Source: Paenibacillus zeirhizosphaerae
GTDB taxonomy: Bacteria; Bacillota; Bacilli; Paenibacillales; Paenibacillaceae
DNA length: 64,000 bases
Assembly: GCF_030705605.1 (NCBI RefSeq)
Contig: NZ_JAPCKK010000018.1
Span: 1-64,000 of the forward strand
Direction: 5' to 3'
The notes beneath the pieces are model-generated. The model made no database searches. It saw only the letters and a list, made by a program, of their open reading frames with translations, and was not told the origin of the DNA. Each line of letters starts with the position of its first letter. The stretch's first letter is position 1. A program made the translations under genes and the position numbers. Shown here one piece after another: positions 18,000 through 27,527 of this stretch.

Positions 18000-18740
18000 T
18001 CAGTGAATGTCCACTTTTCCGAAATAAATCAGGATACTGGCGAAGCCGACTAGGGATACCCCTGCGATCGACAGGTAAGAAAGCTCTGCCGGATAGAGCG
18101 GCAGCAGGGATTGATGGGTGATGTCAAAGGCCGCCGTCCAGGGCACAAGCCCCCGATGCTCCGAGTTAAAGACCAGCACATTCAGCATAGTGATCGATAT
18201 GGCTGCAATCATGGATGGCACATAATTTTTCATGACAATCGTAACCAGAATGACCGGCGTGGTAAGCGCCCAGAGAAGAGCGCCTTCAACCGCAAATTTG
18301 ATCAAATAATCTAGGATTAACGCTCCGCTGAGCCCGTCAAAGCCACCCAACAGCCCACACAGGATGGTGAGCGCCCAGGCAACCAGCGACAGCAGTAAAA
18401 TCCACACGAGCAGCAAAAGCATTTTACTAATCATCAAGCCCGTTCTGGACACAGGAATGGTCAGCAAATTTTTTAAAGTGTCCTCTGTATACTCTCTAAG
18501 AAATAAATAGGCCGCAACTATGCTGTACAGAGGCACCCCGATCAATAGCACCGTATACATGCTTGTATTGTAAAACAAGGTTTCAAAAACCGCCTGTTCT
18601 CCAGAAGCGTCTGCCGATGTCCTGTTGATATAAAAAGCAAGCACGACCATAAAAGGGGCAAGCCCTGCTCCAATCATGCTCAGCAGCAGCATTTTGGACC
18701 GTTTCAATTTCAGCAGCTCCACAGCCAGTAAATCAACCAA
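18000..18740 (-). CDS. ABC-2 type transporter permease, BcrB-like
   Basis: This permease of about 246 residues has six hydrophobic segments and the opening LAVELLKLKRSKMLLLS, typical of BcrB/lantibiotic-immunity permeases. Start choice: TTG at 18740 overlaps the ATPase stop codon, has GGAGG eight bases upstream and gives the family N-terminus; an ATG at 18767 would add nine residues. It pairs with the ATPase encoded just upstream and follows a two-component system, so export of, or protection from, a cell-envelope peptide antibiotic is likely. The ATPase gene is frameshifted, so the transporter may be inactive. Confidence 0.85.
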   Translation of the reverse strand: MVDLLAVELLKLKRSKMLLLSMIGAGLAPFMVVLAFYINRTSADASGEQAVFETLFYNTSMYTVLLIGVPLYSIVAAYLFLREYTEDTLKNLLTIPVSRTGLMISKMLLLLVWILLLSLVAWALTILCGLLGGFDGLSGALILDYLIKFAVEGALLWALTTPVILVTIVMKNYVPSMIAAISITMLNVLVFNSEHRGLVPWTAAFDITHQSLLPLYPAELSYLSIAGVSLVGFASILIYFGKVDIH

Positions 18741-19654
18741 TCCGGCCACCTCCCACCAGCTTGGCAAAATACTCCTCCAGCTTATCCTCGCTCAAAGCCA
18801 GCTTCATCACGTCAATATCATGCCGCACAAGCTCTCTATTGATTTCACTGATCCCGTCCAAATGTGAATACACACGGATGACGCCCCCATGCCGCACCTC
18901 ATAATCGGCAACGCCAAAATGCTCTTCAAGCAACAGCACGGCCCTGTTATCGTCCGACACCTGTAATTCCAAATACTTTCGATTCAGGCCCCGCAGCTCA
19001 TCCATCGTGAGCTCTTCCAGCAGCTTCCCGCCATGGATAATGCCAATACGGTCCGCCAGCTGCTCCATCTCGGATAAAATATGGCTGGAGATGAAAATGG
19101 TAATGTCCCGTTCCTGGGCCAAATGAAGAATAAGACGCCTCATTTCTTTGATTCCGATAGGATCAAGCCCATTAGTCGGCTCGTCCAGAATCAGCAGCTC
19201 CGGGTAATGCAGCAGCGCTCTGGCAATGCCAAGACGCTGCTTCATGCCGAGGGAATAGTTGCCTACAACTTTTTTTGGTTTCATGCTGTAAACCCGTGAG
19301 TTCCAGCGCTTCGGTTATAGCATTTTTCTTGTGCATGCCCATAATCCTGGCGTTAATTTGCAGGTTTTCGGCTGCTGTCAGATTTTCATAAAAACCCGGA
19401 ACCTCGATCATGGAGCCGATTCTTCGTAAAACCTTCCTGGGGCTGGTGAACAGATTATCCTCGAATATCTCGATCCGGCCGCTTGTCGGCTTTACGAGCC
19501 CCGTAAGCATCTGAATCGTCGTCGTTTTGCCGGCGCCGTTGCGGCCCAGAAAACCATATATTTCACCCTGTCTTACCGTTAAATTCACATCATCCACCGG
19601 CTTTTGGCTTCCATATCTCTTGGTCAGCCCCTGCGTTCTGATGACTGCTTGCAT
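18733..19654 (-). pseudogene. ABC transporter ATP-binding protein, frameshifted, BcrA-like
   Basis: Two overlapping frames encode the two halves of one ATPase of about 306 residues. The first (19654 to about 19270) has Walker A GRNGAGKTTTIQML and the Q-loop region. The second (about 19270 to 18733) has the signature YSLGMKQRLGIARALL, Walker B LLILDEPTNGLD and the H-loop SSHILSE. They join at a run of seven A on the sense strand (T run at 19270-19276); six A would restore ETKKVVGNYSLG. A -1 ribosomal slip would hit a stop codon at once, so a +1 shift or loss of one A in transcription is needed. It may be a true mutation, polymerase slippage on A7, or a sequencing error. Confidence 0.85.
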
Positions 19655-19738
19655 GACGGAGCACCTTCTTTCGCTTGGTATGGCTCCTATTATAAGACCC
19701 TGGTTTTAAATAGCTCTTATTCATTTCTTAACAGTTGC

Positions 19739-20758
19739 TTAACTCACATCAGGCTCAAACACGGGAAAAGAAACAACAAAGACAGTCCGTTCCCCAGGCA
19801 GGCTGCTTGCATGGATCGTTCCGCCATTCTTCTCCGTCAGAGCCTTGGCAATGGTCAGCCCCAGACCGCTTCCCCCGCTATGCATGCTTCGGGCGCGGTC
19901 CCCACGCCAGCTACGCTCGAAGATATGCTTAAGCTCCACGCCCGTCATACCCTGGCCGCGATCCCAGATCATCACTTCATAAAAGCCGTTTTTCACGGAC
20001 AACTCGACACCCATAATTCCGCCTTGCCCGCCATACTGGAGCGCATTTTTCATGATATTCCCGAATATCCGCATCAGGCTGAATGCATCCGCATAAATGA
20101 GGCATGGCTCTTCCGGTATGCGGATCTCTAGCTCCAAGCTATTTTCGTTGGCAGCGGGCAATTGCTCAATGAGTACCTCACGGAGCACTTCCGTCAGGTC
20201 GATTTCTTTTTTCGTCAGAACCAGCTCATCCGCATCCAGCTTGGCCATCGTAAAGAGATCGTTAATCAGCGATTTAAGTGCGTTAGACTTGTCGGACAAG
20301 ATGCGGAGATATTTTTGCTTCTCCTCTTCGGTTGTGCCAACCCCGTCCTGGATTGCATCGACATATCCAATGATCGAGGTCAAGGGTGTCCGGATGTCAT
20401 GCGAGATGCTGGAGAGCAGCCTCTTCCTCGCGGCTTCGGAGCGCCGGGCGCTCATCTGCATTTTTTCCAGCCTGTCTATGAATTCATTGACCGCGAACAG
20501 CACTTCCCTCCATTCCCGGCTTCCTTTCGCCAGCAGGCGTGTCCTGTAGTTAGGCTTCAGGGCATCCCGCAGTCCGTCCGCCAAACGGGACAGCCTCCTG
20601 CGCTCTTGAACCTCCATGCAGAGCAAAACCAAAGCGACCACACCAAGCAATGACAGCAGCGGTAACCCCCATGCCCCCGGGCCCTCACCGGCCATGTACA
20701 GCACCGCAAGACAGCACACTAGGATGAACTGCCCAGATTGAAGCACGAATTTGCTCAT
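19739..20758 (-). CDS. sensor histidine kinase
   Basis: This 339-residue membrane kinase has two adjacent hydrophobic segments (about residues 7-23 and 30-48) with almost no extracellular loop, as in kinases that sense envelope stress within the membrane. A linker, then the HisKA box with H120 in SSISHDIRTPLT and the ATPase domain with N box NIMKNALQYG, G1 WDRGQGM and G2 GGSGLGLTIAKAL follow. Its start overlaps the response regulator stop codon by four bases. The BcrAB-like transporter follows 84 bases downstream and is its likely target. Confidence 0.92.
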   Translation of the reverse strand: MSKFVLQSGQFILVCCLAVLYMAGEGPGAWGLPLLSLLGVVALVLLCMEVQERRRLSRLADGLRDALKPNYRTRLLAKGSREWREVLFAVNEFIDRLEKMQMSARRSEAARKRLLSSISHDIRTPLTSIIGYVDAIQDGVGTTEEEKQKYLRILSDKSNALKSLINDLFTMAKLDADELVLTKKEIDLTEVLREVLIEQLPAANENSLELEIRIPEEPCLIYADAFSLMRIFGNIMKNALQYGGQGGIMGVELSVKNGFYEVMIWDRGQGMTGVELKHIFERSWRGDRARSMHSGGSGLGLTIAKALTEKNGGTIHASSLPGERTVFVVSFPVFEPDVS

Positions 20759-21459
20759 ACCTTTTCACCTGAAAATTTGTAGCCGATCCCCCAGACAGTC
20801 TGGATAAAAGCCGGGTTGGAAGGATCAGCTTCTATTTTTTTGCGGAGCTTGCGGATATGCACCATAACGGTGTTATCATCCTCTATGTAACTGCCGTTCC
20901 AGACATTGCGAAAAAGCTGGGTCTTCGTAAATACCTGGCCAGGGTGGGAGGCGAGAAATTTCAGCAGCTCAAACTCCTTCGCCGTCAGGGCAACGTTCAC
21001 TCCGGCAGCTTGCACCGTGTAGCTTTTTAGATCGATAGTCAACCCTTTGTAGGCAATACCGGACTGATCCGGGCGGTTCCCTTCACTTCCCAGGACAAGG
21101 AATCTCCTCATGAGCGCCTTCACGCGCGCCACCACCTCATGGATACTGAAAGGCTTCGTGATATAATCGTCCGCTCCTATGCTCAAACCGACAATTTTCT
21201 CCAGCTCCTGATCCTTGGCCGTAAGCATCAGAATGGGAACGTTAGAATGATTCCTGATTCTTCTGCATACCTCCATCCCGTCCATCCGGGGCATCATCAA
21301 ATCCAGAATGACCATATGATAATGGTTACGCTCGAACAGATGCACAGCTTCTTCCCCGTCCGCGGCTCCATCCACGCTGTACATCTCACGCTCCAGATAG
21401 GCCGTCAGCAGCTCACGTATTTCCCGCTCATCATCGGCCACGAGCACCCGTACATCCAT
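20755..21459 (-). CDS. OmpR-family response regulator
   Basis: This 234-residue regulator has a receiver domain with acidic pair D9-D10, phospho-acceptor D53 in ILDLMMPRMDG and lysine in KPFSIHE. The C-terminal winged helix (about residues 135-232) has LTAKEFELLKFLASHPGQVF and the DDNTVMVHIRKLRKKI recognition region. ATG 21459 is chosen because GGGGGA lies about ten bases upstream; an upstream ATG at 21498 adds 13 non-conserved residues. It is the first gene of a regulator-kinase-ABC unit, probably self-activated. Confidence 0.93.
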   Translation of the reverse strand: MDVRVLVADDEREIRELLTAYLEREMYSVDGAADGEEAVHLFERNHYHMVILDLMMPRMDGMEVCRRIRNHSNVPILMLTAKDQELEKIVGLSIGADDYITKPFSIHEVVARVKALMRRFLVLGSEGNRPDQSGIAYKGLTIDLKSYTVQAAGVNVALTAKEFELLKFLASHPGQVFTKTQLFRNVWNGSYIEDDNTVMVHIRKLRKKIEADPSNPAFIQTVWGIGYKFSGEKV

Positions 21460-21570
21460 GATTGAATATCCCCCTCTATCTTGTTGCATTGTATACATTT
21501 AGTAGTTTTATTGTTTTTCAGGATAACGTCAAGCTTCCTTGCCGTTCATACTGTGAATTTTTCAGATAAA

Positions 21571-21612
21571 AAGGCCAAGAACGGCGAGAAAGTTCCCCCG
21601 GTCCTTGACCTT
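21571..21612 (-). terminator. terminator of the aldo/keto reductase gene
   Basis: AAGGCCAAG pairs with CTTGACCTT across a partly paired loop. A TTTTTA tail follows on the minus strand, 25 bases after the stop codon at 21637. Confidence 0.8.
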
Positions 21613-21636
21613 ATATGCTTGCTGATATCTTCATTT

Positions 21637-22644
21637 TCAGTTTGAGCTTTCTGCCGCCTGAGTCAGCAGCAACTGGATTTGCTCCATCTGTGCTTGGGTC
21701 AGCGGCCCAAACTCTGCCGCCTGCGCATTTTCCAGCACCTGGTTGACGTTACGAAATCCCGGAATCGGCAGGGTCAAGTCGCTTTTGGCCCACAACCAGG
21801 CCAGGGCTCCTTGGGTCAGAGAGCGGCCGTTTGAAGTCAGAATCTCACGAATATGGTGTAATTGGGTGATCATACTCGGCGAAGGCATGCCGTTTTTGAA
21901 ATACGTCAACCAGTCCAAATTGCTTCTGCCACGAATATCCTTCGGATCTGTTACAGTAACAGCATCCGAGTATTTTCCGGTAAGCAGACCCATCGCAAGT
22001 GGCCCCCGGTTGATGCTTGCCAGTTTATGTTTTTCACACAAGCTGATCATGTCCGAATTGTCCCGAAATATATTCATTTCGTGTTGGATAGCGGCACAGT
22101 GCGGACTTTGGGCAAAAATACGGGCACGATCGGGCAGGTCGGTAGACCAGCCGAAATAACGGATTTTCCCTTCAGACACAAGCTCTTCAAGCACTGCCAT
22201 GACCTCTGCGGCCTGCTCCTTGGGATAATCGCCGAGATGAAATTGATACAAATCAATATAATCGGTATTCAGTCTCCTGAGAGACGCTTCACATGCCTGC
22301 TTAATATAAGCCCGGCTGGCATTCTGGCCTGTTGCCTGCTTCGTCTTTTCATTGGTAACAAAACCGAATTTAGTGGCAATCACCACCTGAGACCTGCGCC
22401 CCTGCAGAGCTTGCCCGATAACCCTCTCGCTGTGGCCAGCCCCATAGTTATCCGATGTATCGATCAATGTGATGCCTGCGTCAATCGCGCAGTGAATGGC
22501 GGCAATAGAGTCCTGATCATCAACTTCCCCCCACCCAAAGGCTTCCCCGGTTTCCGCATCATGCCAAGGCCCCCCTATCGCCCAGCAGCCCAGACCCAAG
22601 GCACTGACTTCTATTCCCGATCTCCCCAATTGGCGTGTGAACAT
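21637..22644 (-). CDS. aldo/keto reductase
   Basis: This 335-residue NADPH-dependent oxidoreductase is a TIM barrel. It has the GLGCWAIGG opening, the catalytic Asp/Tyr in LIDTSDNYGAGHSE, the lysine in VIATKFG, and the histidine region YQFHLGDYP. It resembles the bacterial YajO/YqkF/IolS type, which reduces or oxidises small carbonyl or sugar substrates. ATG 22644 is chosen because AAGGAG is nine bases upstream; the frame stays open to 22791 but that part overlaps the divergent MocR gene. It probably shares control with the adjacent regulator. Confidence 0.9.
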   Translation of the reverse strand: MFTRQLGRSGIEVSALGLGCWAIGGPWHDAETGEAFGWGEVDDQDSIAAIHCAIDAGITLIDTSDNYGAGHSERVIGQALQGRRSQVVIATKFGFVTNEKTKQATGQNASRAYIKQACEASLRRLNTDYIDLYQFHLGDYPKEQAAEVMAVLEELVSEGKIRYFGWSTDLPDRARIFAQSPHCAAIQHEMNIFRDNSDMISLCEKHKLASINRGPLAMGLLTGKYSDAVTVTDPKDIRGRSNLDWLTYFKNGMPSPSMITQLHHIREILTSNGRSLTQGALAWLWAKSDLTLPIPGFRNVNQVLENAQAAEFGPLTQAQMEQIQLLLTQAAESSN

Positions 22645-22753
22645 CCGCTTCATCTCCTTTGTTCTTTCGTTCCTGTTCAGTATAATAAGAGACATTAACG
22701 GCCATAAGAGCCAATAACCGTTTATTTTCAGGAACCAATCGGGAGGGATAGGA

Positions 22754-24167
22754 TTGTTTGGATTTGCTCCGGCAACTGGTGCCGGTTCCATAACGAAGCA
22801 ATTATATAATTATTTGCGTGATCAAATCGAAAACGGCTTGCTTGCCCCCGGGCTGCAGCTTCCTCCGACTCGAAGGGCCGCCCAGGAGCTGGGCATCGCA
22901 CGGAACATCGTGATCGAAGTCTACGAGCAGCTAACCGCCGAAGGATATTTATGCACACATATCGGCTCCGGCACGTATATCGCCGAAGATGCTCAAAAGC
23001 AGCCCATCCAGCAGTTGGCACCGGAAGCTGCCACGTCTGTTCAGGAGCCTGAAACAAGGGACATTGACTTTGATGCAGGCACACCTGATTTGCGGCATTT
23101 TCCACGCATGCTTTGGAGTAAGTATGTACGGGAAACTATGAGCTACGAGCTGGACAATATTTTTGATTACGGGGATTGTCGAGGCCATAAAACACTCCGG
23201 GAGGCCCTCGCGCGATATGTGTACCGTGCCAAAGGCATCCTCTGCAGTGCAGACGATATCATCATTACTTCCGGCACTTCGAACAGCATGCTGCTGCTTG
23301 CATCCGCCCTCTCCGGCCAATTTCAAACGGCGTATATCGAAGAACCTACGATTGGGTTTACCGGCGATATTTTCGACCGCTTAAAGTATAATATTTATCC
23401 CGTTCCAGCAGATAGTGAGGGTATGGTTGTGAAGCACATACCTCACACAGGACCCGGAGGATTCATCGTTGTTACGCCTTCCCACCAATATCCGACAGGC
23501 AGTGTTCTGTCCATGCAACGCAGGCAGGAAGCTGTAACATTGGCTGCAGCGGCGGGGCATTACATTATCGAAGACGATTATGACAGCGAGTTTCGCCACA
23601 AGGGAACGCCCATTCCTCCCCTTCAGCTCCTGGACCCTGCCCGGGTTATTTATGCGGGGACGTTCAGTAAAACCTTATCACCAGCCCTGCGTATCGGCTT
23701 TCTGATCGTTCCTCCAAAGCTTATGGATCAGGTGCTTCAAACGAAGTTTGACATGAATTTGGCTCCGTCCGGTTTAACACAATCGGCACTTGCCCGCTTC
23801 ATGAATGACGGCCATTACGAAAAACACATCCATAAGATGAAGGCGCTGTATAGAAAGAAACGTATTTTTCTGGAAGAGAGGGTCAGACATCTATTCAAGG
23901 ACGAAGCCCAGATTCTGGGCGATGAGGCAGGCAGGCATGCACGTACAGATCGCATTTCACCCGGAGGTGTACGGAGGTACTGACTGGAGCCAGCTAGAGT
24001 CATACGGCGTACGGCTCGGTACTTTTGAAGATTATGCAAGAATCAAAGGCAATCACCCTGGAAGGCTGATTCTGGGCTACGGAAATCTGACGATCGAAGA
24101 GATTGACGAGGGACTGCGAAGATTGTATCAATTTACTGAAGCGGTCAAGCTTGGCAAAAGAGGATAA
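22754..24167 (+). pseudogene. MocR/PdxR-type GntR-aminotransferase regulator, frameshifted
   Basis: An N-terminal GntR winged helix (about residues 10-75, LPPTRRAAQELGIARNIV) is fused to a fold-type I aminotransferase domain with PLP lysine in AGTFSKTLSPALRIGF. The 409-residue frame goes off at a tandem AGGC x3 tract (23925-23936) and stops at 23983. The rest of the domain continues in another frame as MHVQIAFHPEVYGG to 24167. Removing one AGGC joins the halves as GDEAGMHVQIAF, giving about 460 residues. TTG 22754 is the start, with GGGAGG seven bases upstream. MocR proteins regulate PLP, GABA or amino-sugar metabolism; the divergent aldo/keto reductase is a candidate target. Confidence 0.85.
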
Positions 24168-24301
24168 AAATCTGTCAGGTTGATAAAGCTCGCATAACCG
24201 GTGACGCACATCACTGCGGAGGACTCGATCATAGGCTTCGTCTACCTGGTCGGCACGGATGAGCCAGCTAATGCTTTGAATGTTTCCAGACATCGTTCTT
24301 A

Positions 24302-25261
24302 TTATACGGTAAGGCGTTCAATCAGCTTGACTGGTATTTCCTTTTGAAAGAAGCCTCCGCTAATGGATCGAAGGAACAATTCCCTGCCAATTTCCATTAA
24401 GGGAATTTCAAAAGTTGTGATATTTAAGATCTTAGCGATCGGTTGGTTATCAAACCCGACGATGGCAAGTCTGGACGGCACATCAATTTCTCGTTCTTTG
24501 CAACATGCTAAAATTCCAGCTGCTACTTGGTCGCTCGTAACGAGAAGCGCAGTCGGGGGATTGTGCATCGCTGTCAATCGTTGTACGATCCATTCGCCAT
24601 CTTCAAAATGAATGGCGTCATAAAAGATGTAATTCGGATCAAACGGTTCACCCATGTTATGCAAATAATCCCGGTATGCCAATTCCCTTTGTTTACTGCT
24701 TGTTCCTGATTTTCTGGCCAAGCAGCAGCCAACTTTACGATGGCTCTTACCACTTAAATACGTTAACGCCTCCATACAACTTTTATAATGGTCGACAAAA
24801 ATGGACGAAACGGATCGCCCTCTTGCATCTTCAAATACAATAATTGAACCATAATTGGCGTACTCCTCTACAATTTCCCAATTGCTAATTTTTGAACAAA
24901 TAATCAGGGCGTCTAATTGTTTCAGTTTTAGCATCTTTAAAGCTTCTAACTCTCGATGTTCTTCATAATTGGTTTGAATCAGCACCAGGTTATTGTTATT
25001 CTTCAAGGCTTCCTCGGCGATTCCCTCGATGACGAGACCGAAATAGGGCCTTTTTATAGAGGGGACAACTACACCTATGAGATTTGTTTTTCCTTTAATT
25101 AAATGAACGGCGTTCATATTCCGCTCGTAGTTCGTGAGCTCCATTGCGCGTAAAACTGCTTCTTTTTTTTCATCGCTTACATAAGGAATGCCATTGATCA
25201 CGCGTGATACCGTTGTAACCGACACTCCGGCTAGCTTTGCAATATCTTTAATATTTGCCAT
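24302..25261 (-). CDS. LacI-family transcriptional regulator
   Basis: This 319-residue regulator has an N-terminal LacI helix-turn-helix and hinge (IKDIAKLAGVSVTTVSRVIN, residues 4-23) followed by a periplasmic-binding-protein-like effector domain. Features of that domain include GVVVPSIKRPYFGLVIEGI and IVGFDNQP near residue 267. ATG 25261 has GGGAG eight bases upstream. It is divergent from the MFS exporter and HAD gene, whose upstream region holds a central-CG palindrome, so it probably represses them. The effector is unknown. Confidence 0.93.
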   Translation of the reverse strand: MANIKDIAKLAGVSVTTVSRVINGIPYVSDEKKEAVLRAMELTNYERNMNAVHLIKGKTNLIGVVVPSIKRPYFGLVIEGIAEEALKNNNNLVLIQTNYEEHRELEALKMLKLKQLDALIICSKISNWEIVEEYANYGSIIVFEDARGRSVSSIFVDHYKSCMEALTYLSGKSHRKVGCCLARKSGTSSKQRELAYRDYLHNMGEPFDPNYIFYDAIHFEDGEWIVQRLTAMHNPPTALLVTSDQVAAGILACCKEREIDVPSRLAIVGFDNQPIAKILNITTFEIPLMEIGRELFLRSISGGFFQKEIPVKLIERLTV

Positions 25262-25322
25262 TATCCTTACTCCCTTCCCGAGACTCGCCCATATTGCCTT
25301 AAATATATTACAGATAATTTGC

Positions 25323-25352
25323 TTGACATGAAAAGCATTTCACAAATTACAT
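25323..25352 (+). promoter_or_regulatory. promoter of the MFS exporter gene
   Basis: A perfect TTGACA is followed after 17 or 18 bases by ATTACA/TTACAT. The spacer carries the inverted repeat TGAAAAGCATTTCA. Confidence 0.6.
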
Positions 25353-25376
25353 TGGTTTTGCAAGCCTTGCAAAAAG

Positions 25377-25384
25377 AAACGTTT
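25377..25384. promoter_or_regulatory. candidate LacI-type operator
   Basis: The palindrome AAACGTTT inside AAAGAAACGTTTTAGC has the central CG typical of LacI-family operators. It lies downstream of the promoter at 25323-25352 and 36 bases before the MFS start codon, a position suited to repression by the divergent regulator. Confidence 0.45.
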
Positions 25385-25419
25385 TAGCCGCGCGTGCTGT
25401 ACTTGAAGGAGACTGCAAG

Positions 25420-26613
25420 ATGAAACGCTTGAAAGTTTCTTTGCCTGTTATTTTAATGTTTTTTATGCTGGGGACATTCTGCATAGGAATGACGGAATTT
25501 GTAATCACAGGGTTACTATCACAACTATCTGCTGATTTTAATGTATCGATTGCCAAGGCAGGTTTGCTTCTCAGCGTTTATGCGCTTGGTGTTGCCTTAC
25601 TTGGGCCTTTAATAAGCCTATTGATGTTGAAGGCTTCATTAAGGACTTCATTAAGTGCGTTAATGGCTGTATTTGTTATCAGTAATCTTATTGCAGCTCT
25701 GTCACCTAATTTTACCGTATTGTTGCTGGCTCGGCTAATTTCTGCAACCATCCACGCTCCGTTTTTCGGAATAACATTGGTTGCTGCCTATCAAATGAGT
25801 ACGCCTGACAAACGCACGCGTTCCATGGCTTCCATTAATGGTGGGTTAACCCTGGCCATTTTAGTAGGCGTTCCATTCGGCTCCTATCTGGGGGATATAC
25901 TTAATTGGCGCTTGGTATTTCTGTTGGTTTCCATCATAGGTGCCATTGTTCTGATCGCTTTATGGTTAGTTACACCTGATCACCAGCAACATCATCAGCC
26001 TGATATTAAACGTGAGTTGCGGATTTTTAGCAACAAAAACATTTTGCTCATTTGCATGGTCATCCTATTAGGCCATTCTGGCGTTTTCATGGTATACACC
26101 TTTATAGAACCGCTTATTCGCGAGTTTACAGGATTCAGTGTAAGAATGATAATTATCGCCTTGTTTATCTGTGGATGTGGTGCTGTTACAGGCAACTATT
26201 TATCGGGGCGTGTTCAACCTTCGATGTTGACGAAACATTTGGCCCTTTTCTTTGCAGCCTTAACCCTTTTATTCACAACTGCTTCTGTCTTTATTCCGCT
26301 TTCTTATGTGACTACATTTATGTTCTGCTTTCTTTTTGGTACAGGAGTATTCGGGGCGGTTCCGCTTTTGAACGCCAAGTTTGTCCTAGCTGGAAAAGAG
26401 GCGCCTGCTCTAGCCGGCACATTAGCTTCCTCCGTATTTAATCTGGCAAATGCGAGCGGAGCAGCACTTGGTGCATTTCTATTGGATACAGGAGCAGGAT
26501 TTGGTGGCTTGACTTGGGTAGCCGCATGTTTAACAACGCTGGGGTTGGCTTCAACGGTGTTAACCTACCATAAAGAAGATAAGCCTTCGTTTGAAGAAGT
26601 GAAATCGGCTTAA
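25420..26613 (+). CDS. MFS transporter (AraJ/YdhP-like drug or sugar efflux)
   Basis: This 397-residue protein has 12 predicted membrane segments and the DHA1/AraJ branch motifs: TFCIGMTEFVITGLL in segment 1, SVYALGVALLGPL in segment 2, RTRSMASINGGLTLAILVGVPFG around segments 4-5. Members export sugars, arylarabinosides or drugs by proton antiport. AAGGAG lies about nine bases upstream of the ATG. It is the first gene of a two-gene unit with the HAD phosphatase and is more AT-rich than flanking genes. The substrate is not predictable. Confidence 0.9.
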   Translation: MKRLKVSLPVILMFFMLGTFCIGMTEFVITGLLSQLSADFNVSIAKAGLLLSVYALGVALLGPLISLLMLKASLRTSLSALMAVFVISNLIAALSPNFTVLLLARLISATIHAPFFGITLVAAYQMSTPDKRTRSMASINGGLTLAILVGVPFGSYLGDILNWRLVFLLVSIIGAIVLIALWLVTPDHQQHHQPDIKRELRIFSNKNILLICMVILLGHSGVFMVYTFIEPLIREFTGFSVRMIIIALFICGCGAVTGNYLSGRVQPSMLTKHLALFFAALTLLFTTASVFIPLSYVTTFMFCFLFGTGVFGAVPLLNAKFVLAGKEAPALAGTLASSVFNLANASGAALGAFLLDTGAGFGGLTWVAACLTTLGLASTVLTYHKEDKPSFEEVKSA

Positions 26614-26648
26614 GTATTTTCGTGCAAATGAAGAGGAGGATGAATACA

Positions 26649-27296
26649 ATGAAATGCATCATTTTTGATCTTGACGGTACTATTGGAAATACATTACCGC
26701 TGTGTATTGCTGCTTTCAAGAAAGCGATTGAACCATTGGCTGGCAAGGTACTGAGCGATAAGGAAATTATCGATACCTTTGGCCCTTCCGAAGAAGGAAC
26801 TGTCCAAGCTTTGATTCCAGACTACTACGAACAAGGAGTTGAGGATTATTTAAGACACTACCGCGACTTGCATGCAATGTGTGCCGCTCCATTTGAGGGC
26901 ATGAGAGAGGTCCTTGATTACGCAAAAGACCAGAATATACGGCTGGCTTTGGTTACGGGTAAGGGTGAGCGAAGCACAAAGATTACGTTGGACATGTTTG
27001 GCATTCGTTCGTATTTCGAGGCGATTGAAACCGGATCTCCTCAAGGTCCGAGAAAAGTTGAGGGGATTCAAAGCGTGTTGAAACAACTTGGAATCGCGTC
27101 TGCGGATAGTATATATGTGGGGGATGCACCCAGTGATATTATGGCATCGAAGGAAGCCGGAGTTCCGATTGTGTCCGCCGCGTGGGCAGAGACTGCCGAA
27201 ACAGAGCTATTGCAAATGCTGCAACCTTACAAGCTGTTTACGACAATACAAGAGTTCAGGCAATACATCCAGCAGACTATTCAGAAGTGCGATTAA
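26649..27296 (+). CDS. HAD-superfamily hydrolase, phosphoglycolate-phosphatase-like
   Basis: This 215-residue protein is a HAD subfamily IA phosphatase. Motif I is FDLDGTIGNTLPL, with nucleophile and acid/base aspartates at residues 7 and 9. An alpha-helical cap lies at about 16-80. Motif II is LALVTGKGERS, the lysine is in GPRKVEGI and motif III is YVGDAPSDIMASKEAG. The ATG at 26649 follows GAGGAGG by nine bases; a TG-rich frame open to 26622 is less likely. It lies 35 bases after the MFS exporter, so it is probably cotranscribed. Confidence 0.88.
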   Translation: MKCIIFDLDGTIGNTLPLCIAAFKKAIEPLAGKVLSDKEIIDTFGPSEEGTVQALIPDYYEQGVEDYLRHYRDLHAMCAAPFEGMREVLDYAKDQNIRLALVTGKGERSTKITLDMFGIRSYFEAIETGSPQGPRKVEGIQSVLKQLGIASADSIYVGDAPSDIMASKEAGVPIVSAAWAETAETELLQMLQPYKLFTTIQEFRQYIQQTIQKCD

Positions 27297-27445
27297 ATCG
27301 TAAAGTTGTAACTTTAACGACGATAGTTTAATAGTGCCATCTTCAAAGTAAGTCGCCGTATGCTTGCGATCATCAACTGCCGCCTGTGCGGCCCCCCTCA
27401 GAACAACGAGGTGTGCCTCACGGCGCGCATCTGTTACGATGAACA

Positions 27446-27489
27446 GCCAAACCCACCGAAGGACTTCAACCTTTAGCGGTGGGTTTGGC
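27446..27489. terminator. strong hairpin between converging HAD and GntR genes
   Basis: The 13-base arms GCCAAACCCACCG / CGGTGGGTTTGGC are perfect, with an inner AAGG / CCTT extension. There is no run of T on either side, so it could be a weak bidirectional terminator or an mRNA-stabilising structure. The 38-codon frame at 27360-27476 runs into it. Confidence 0.55.
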
Positions 27490-27527
27490 GCTTATTACGT
27501 CTTTATCTATCCCTTTTTCCGCTCCTG

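Noticed and set aside
19262..19285. Programmed -1 frameshift on A AAA AAG in the ABC ATPase gene
   Set aside because: The A7 tract resembles the dnaX slippery site, but a -1 shift leads to a stop codon within two codons. The functional frame needs +1 or loss of one A.
24000..24293. 97-codon minus-strand frame after the LacI gene
   Set aside because: Its second half is antisense to the MocR tail and no family is recognised. The first 44 codons (MSGNIQSISWLIRADQVD) look protein-like, so a truncated gene is possible but not supportable.
27360..27476. 38-codon cysteine-containing frame ending in PNPPKDFNL
   Set aside because: There is no ribosome site, and its end forms one arm of a strong hairpin. 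It may be a remnant but there is too little to call a gene.
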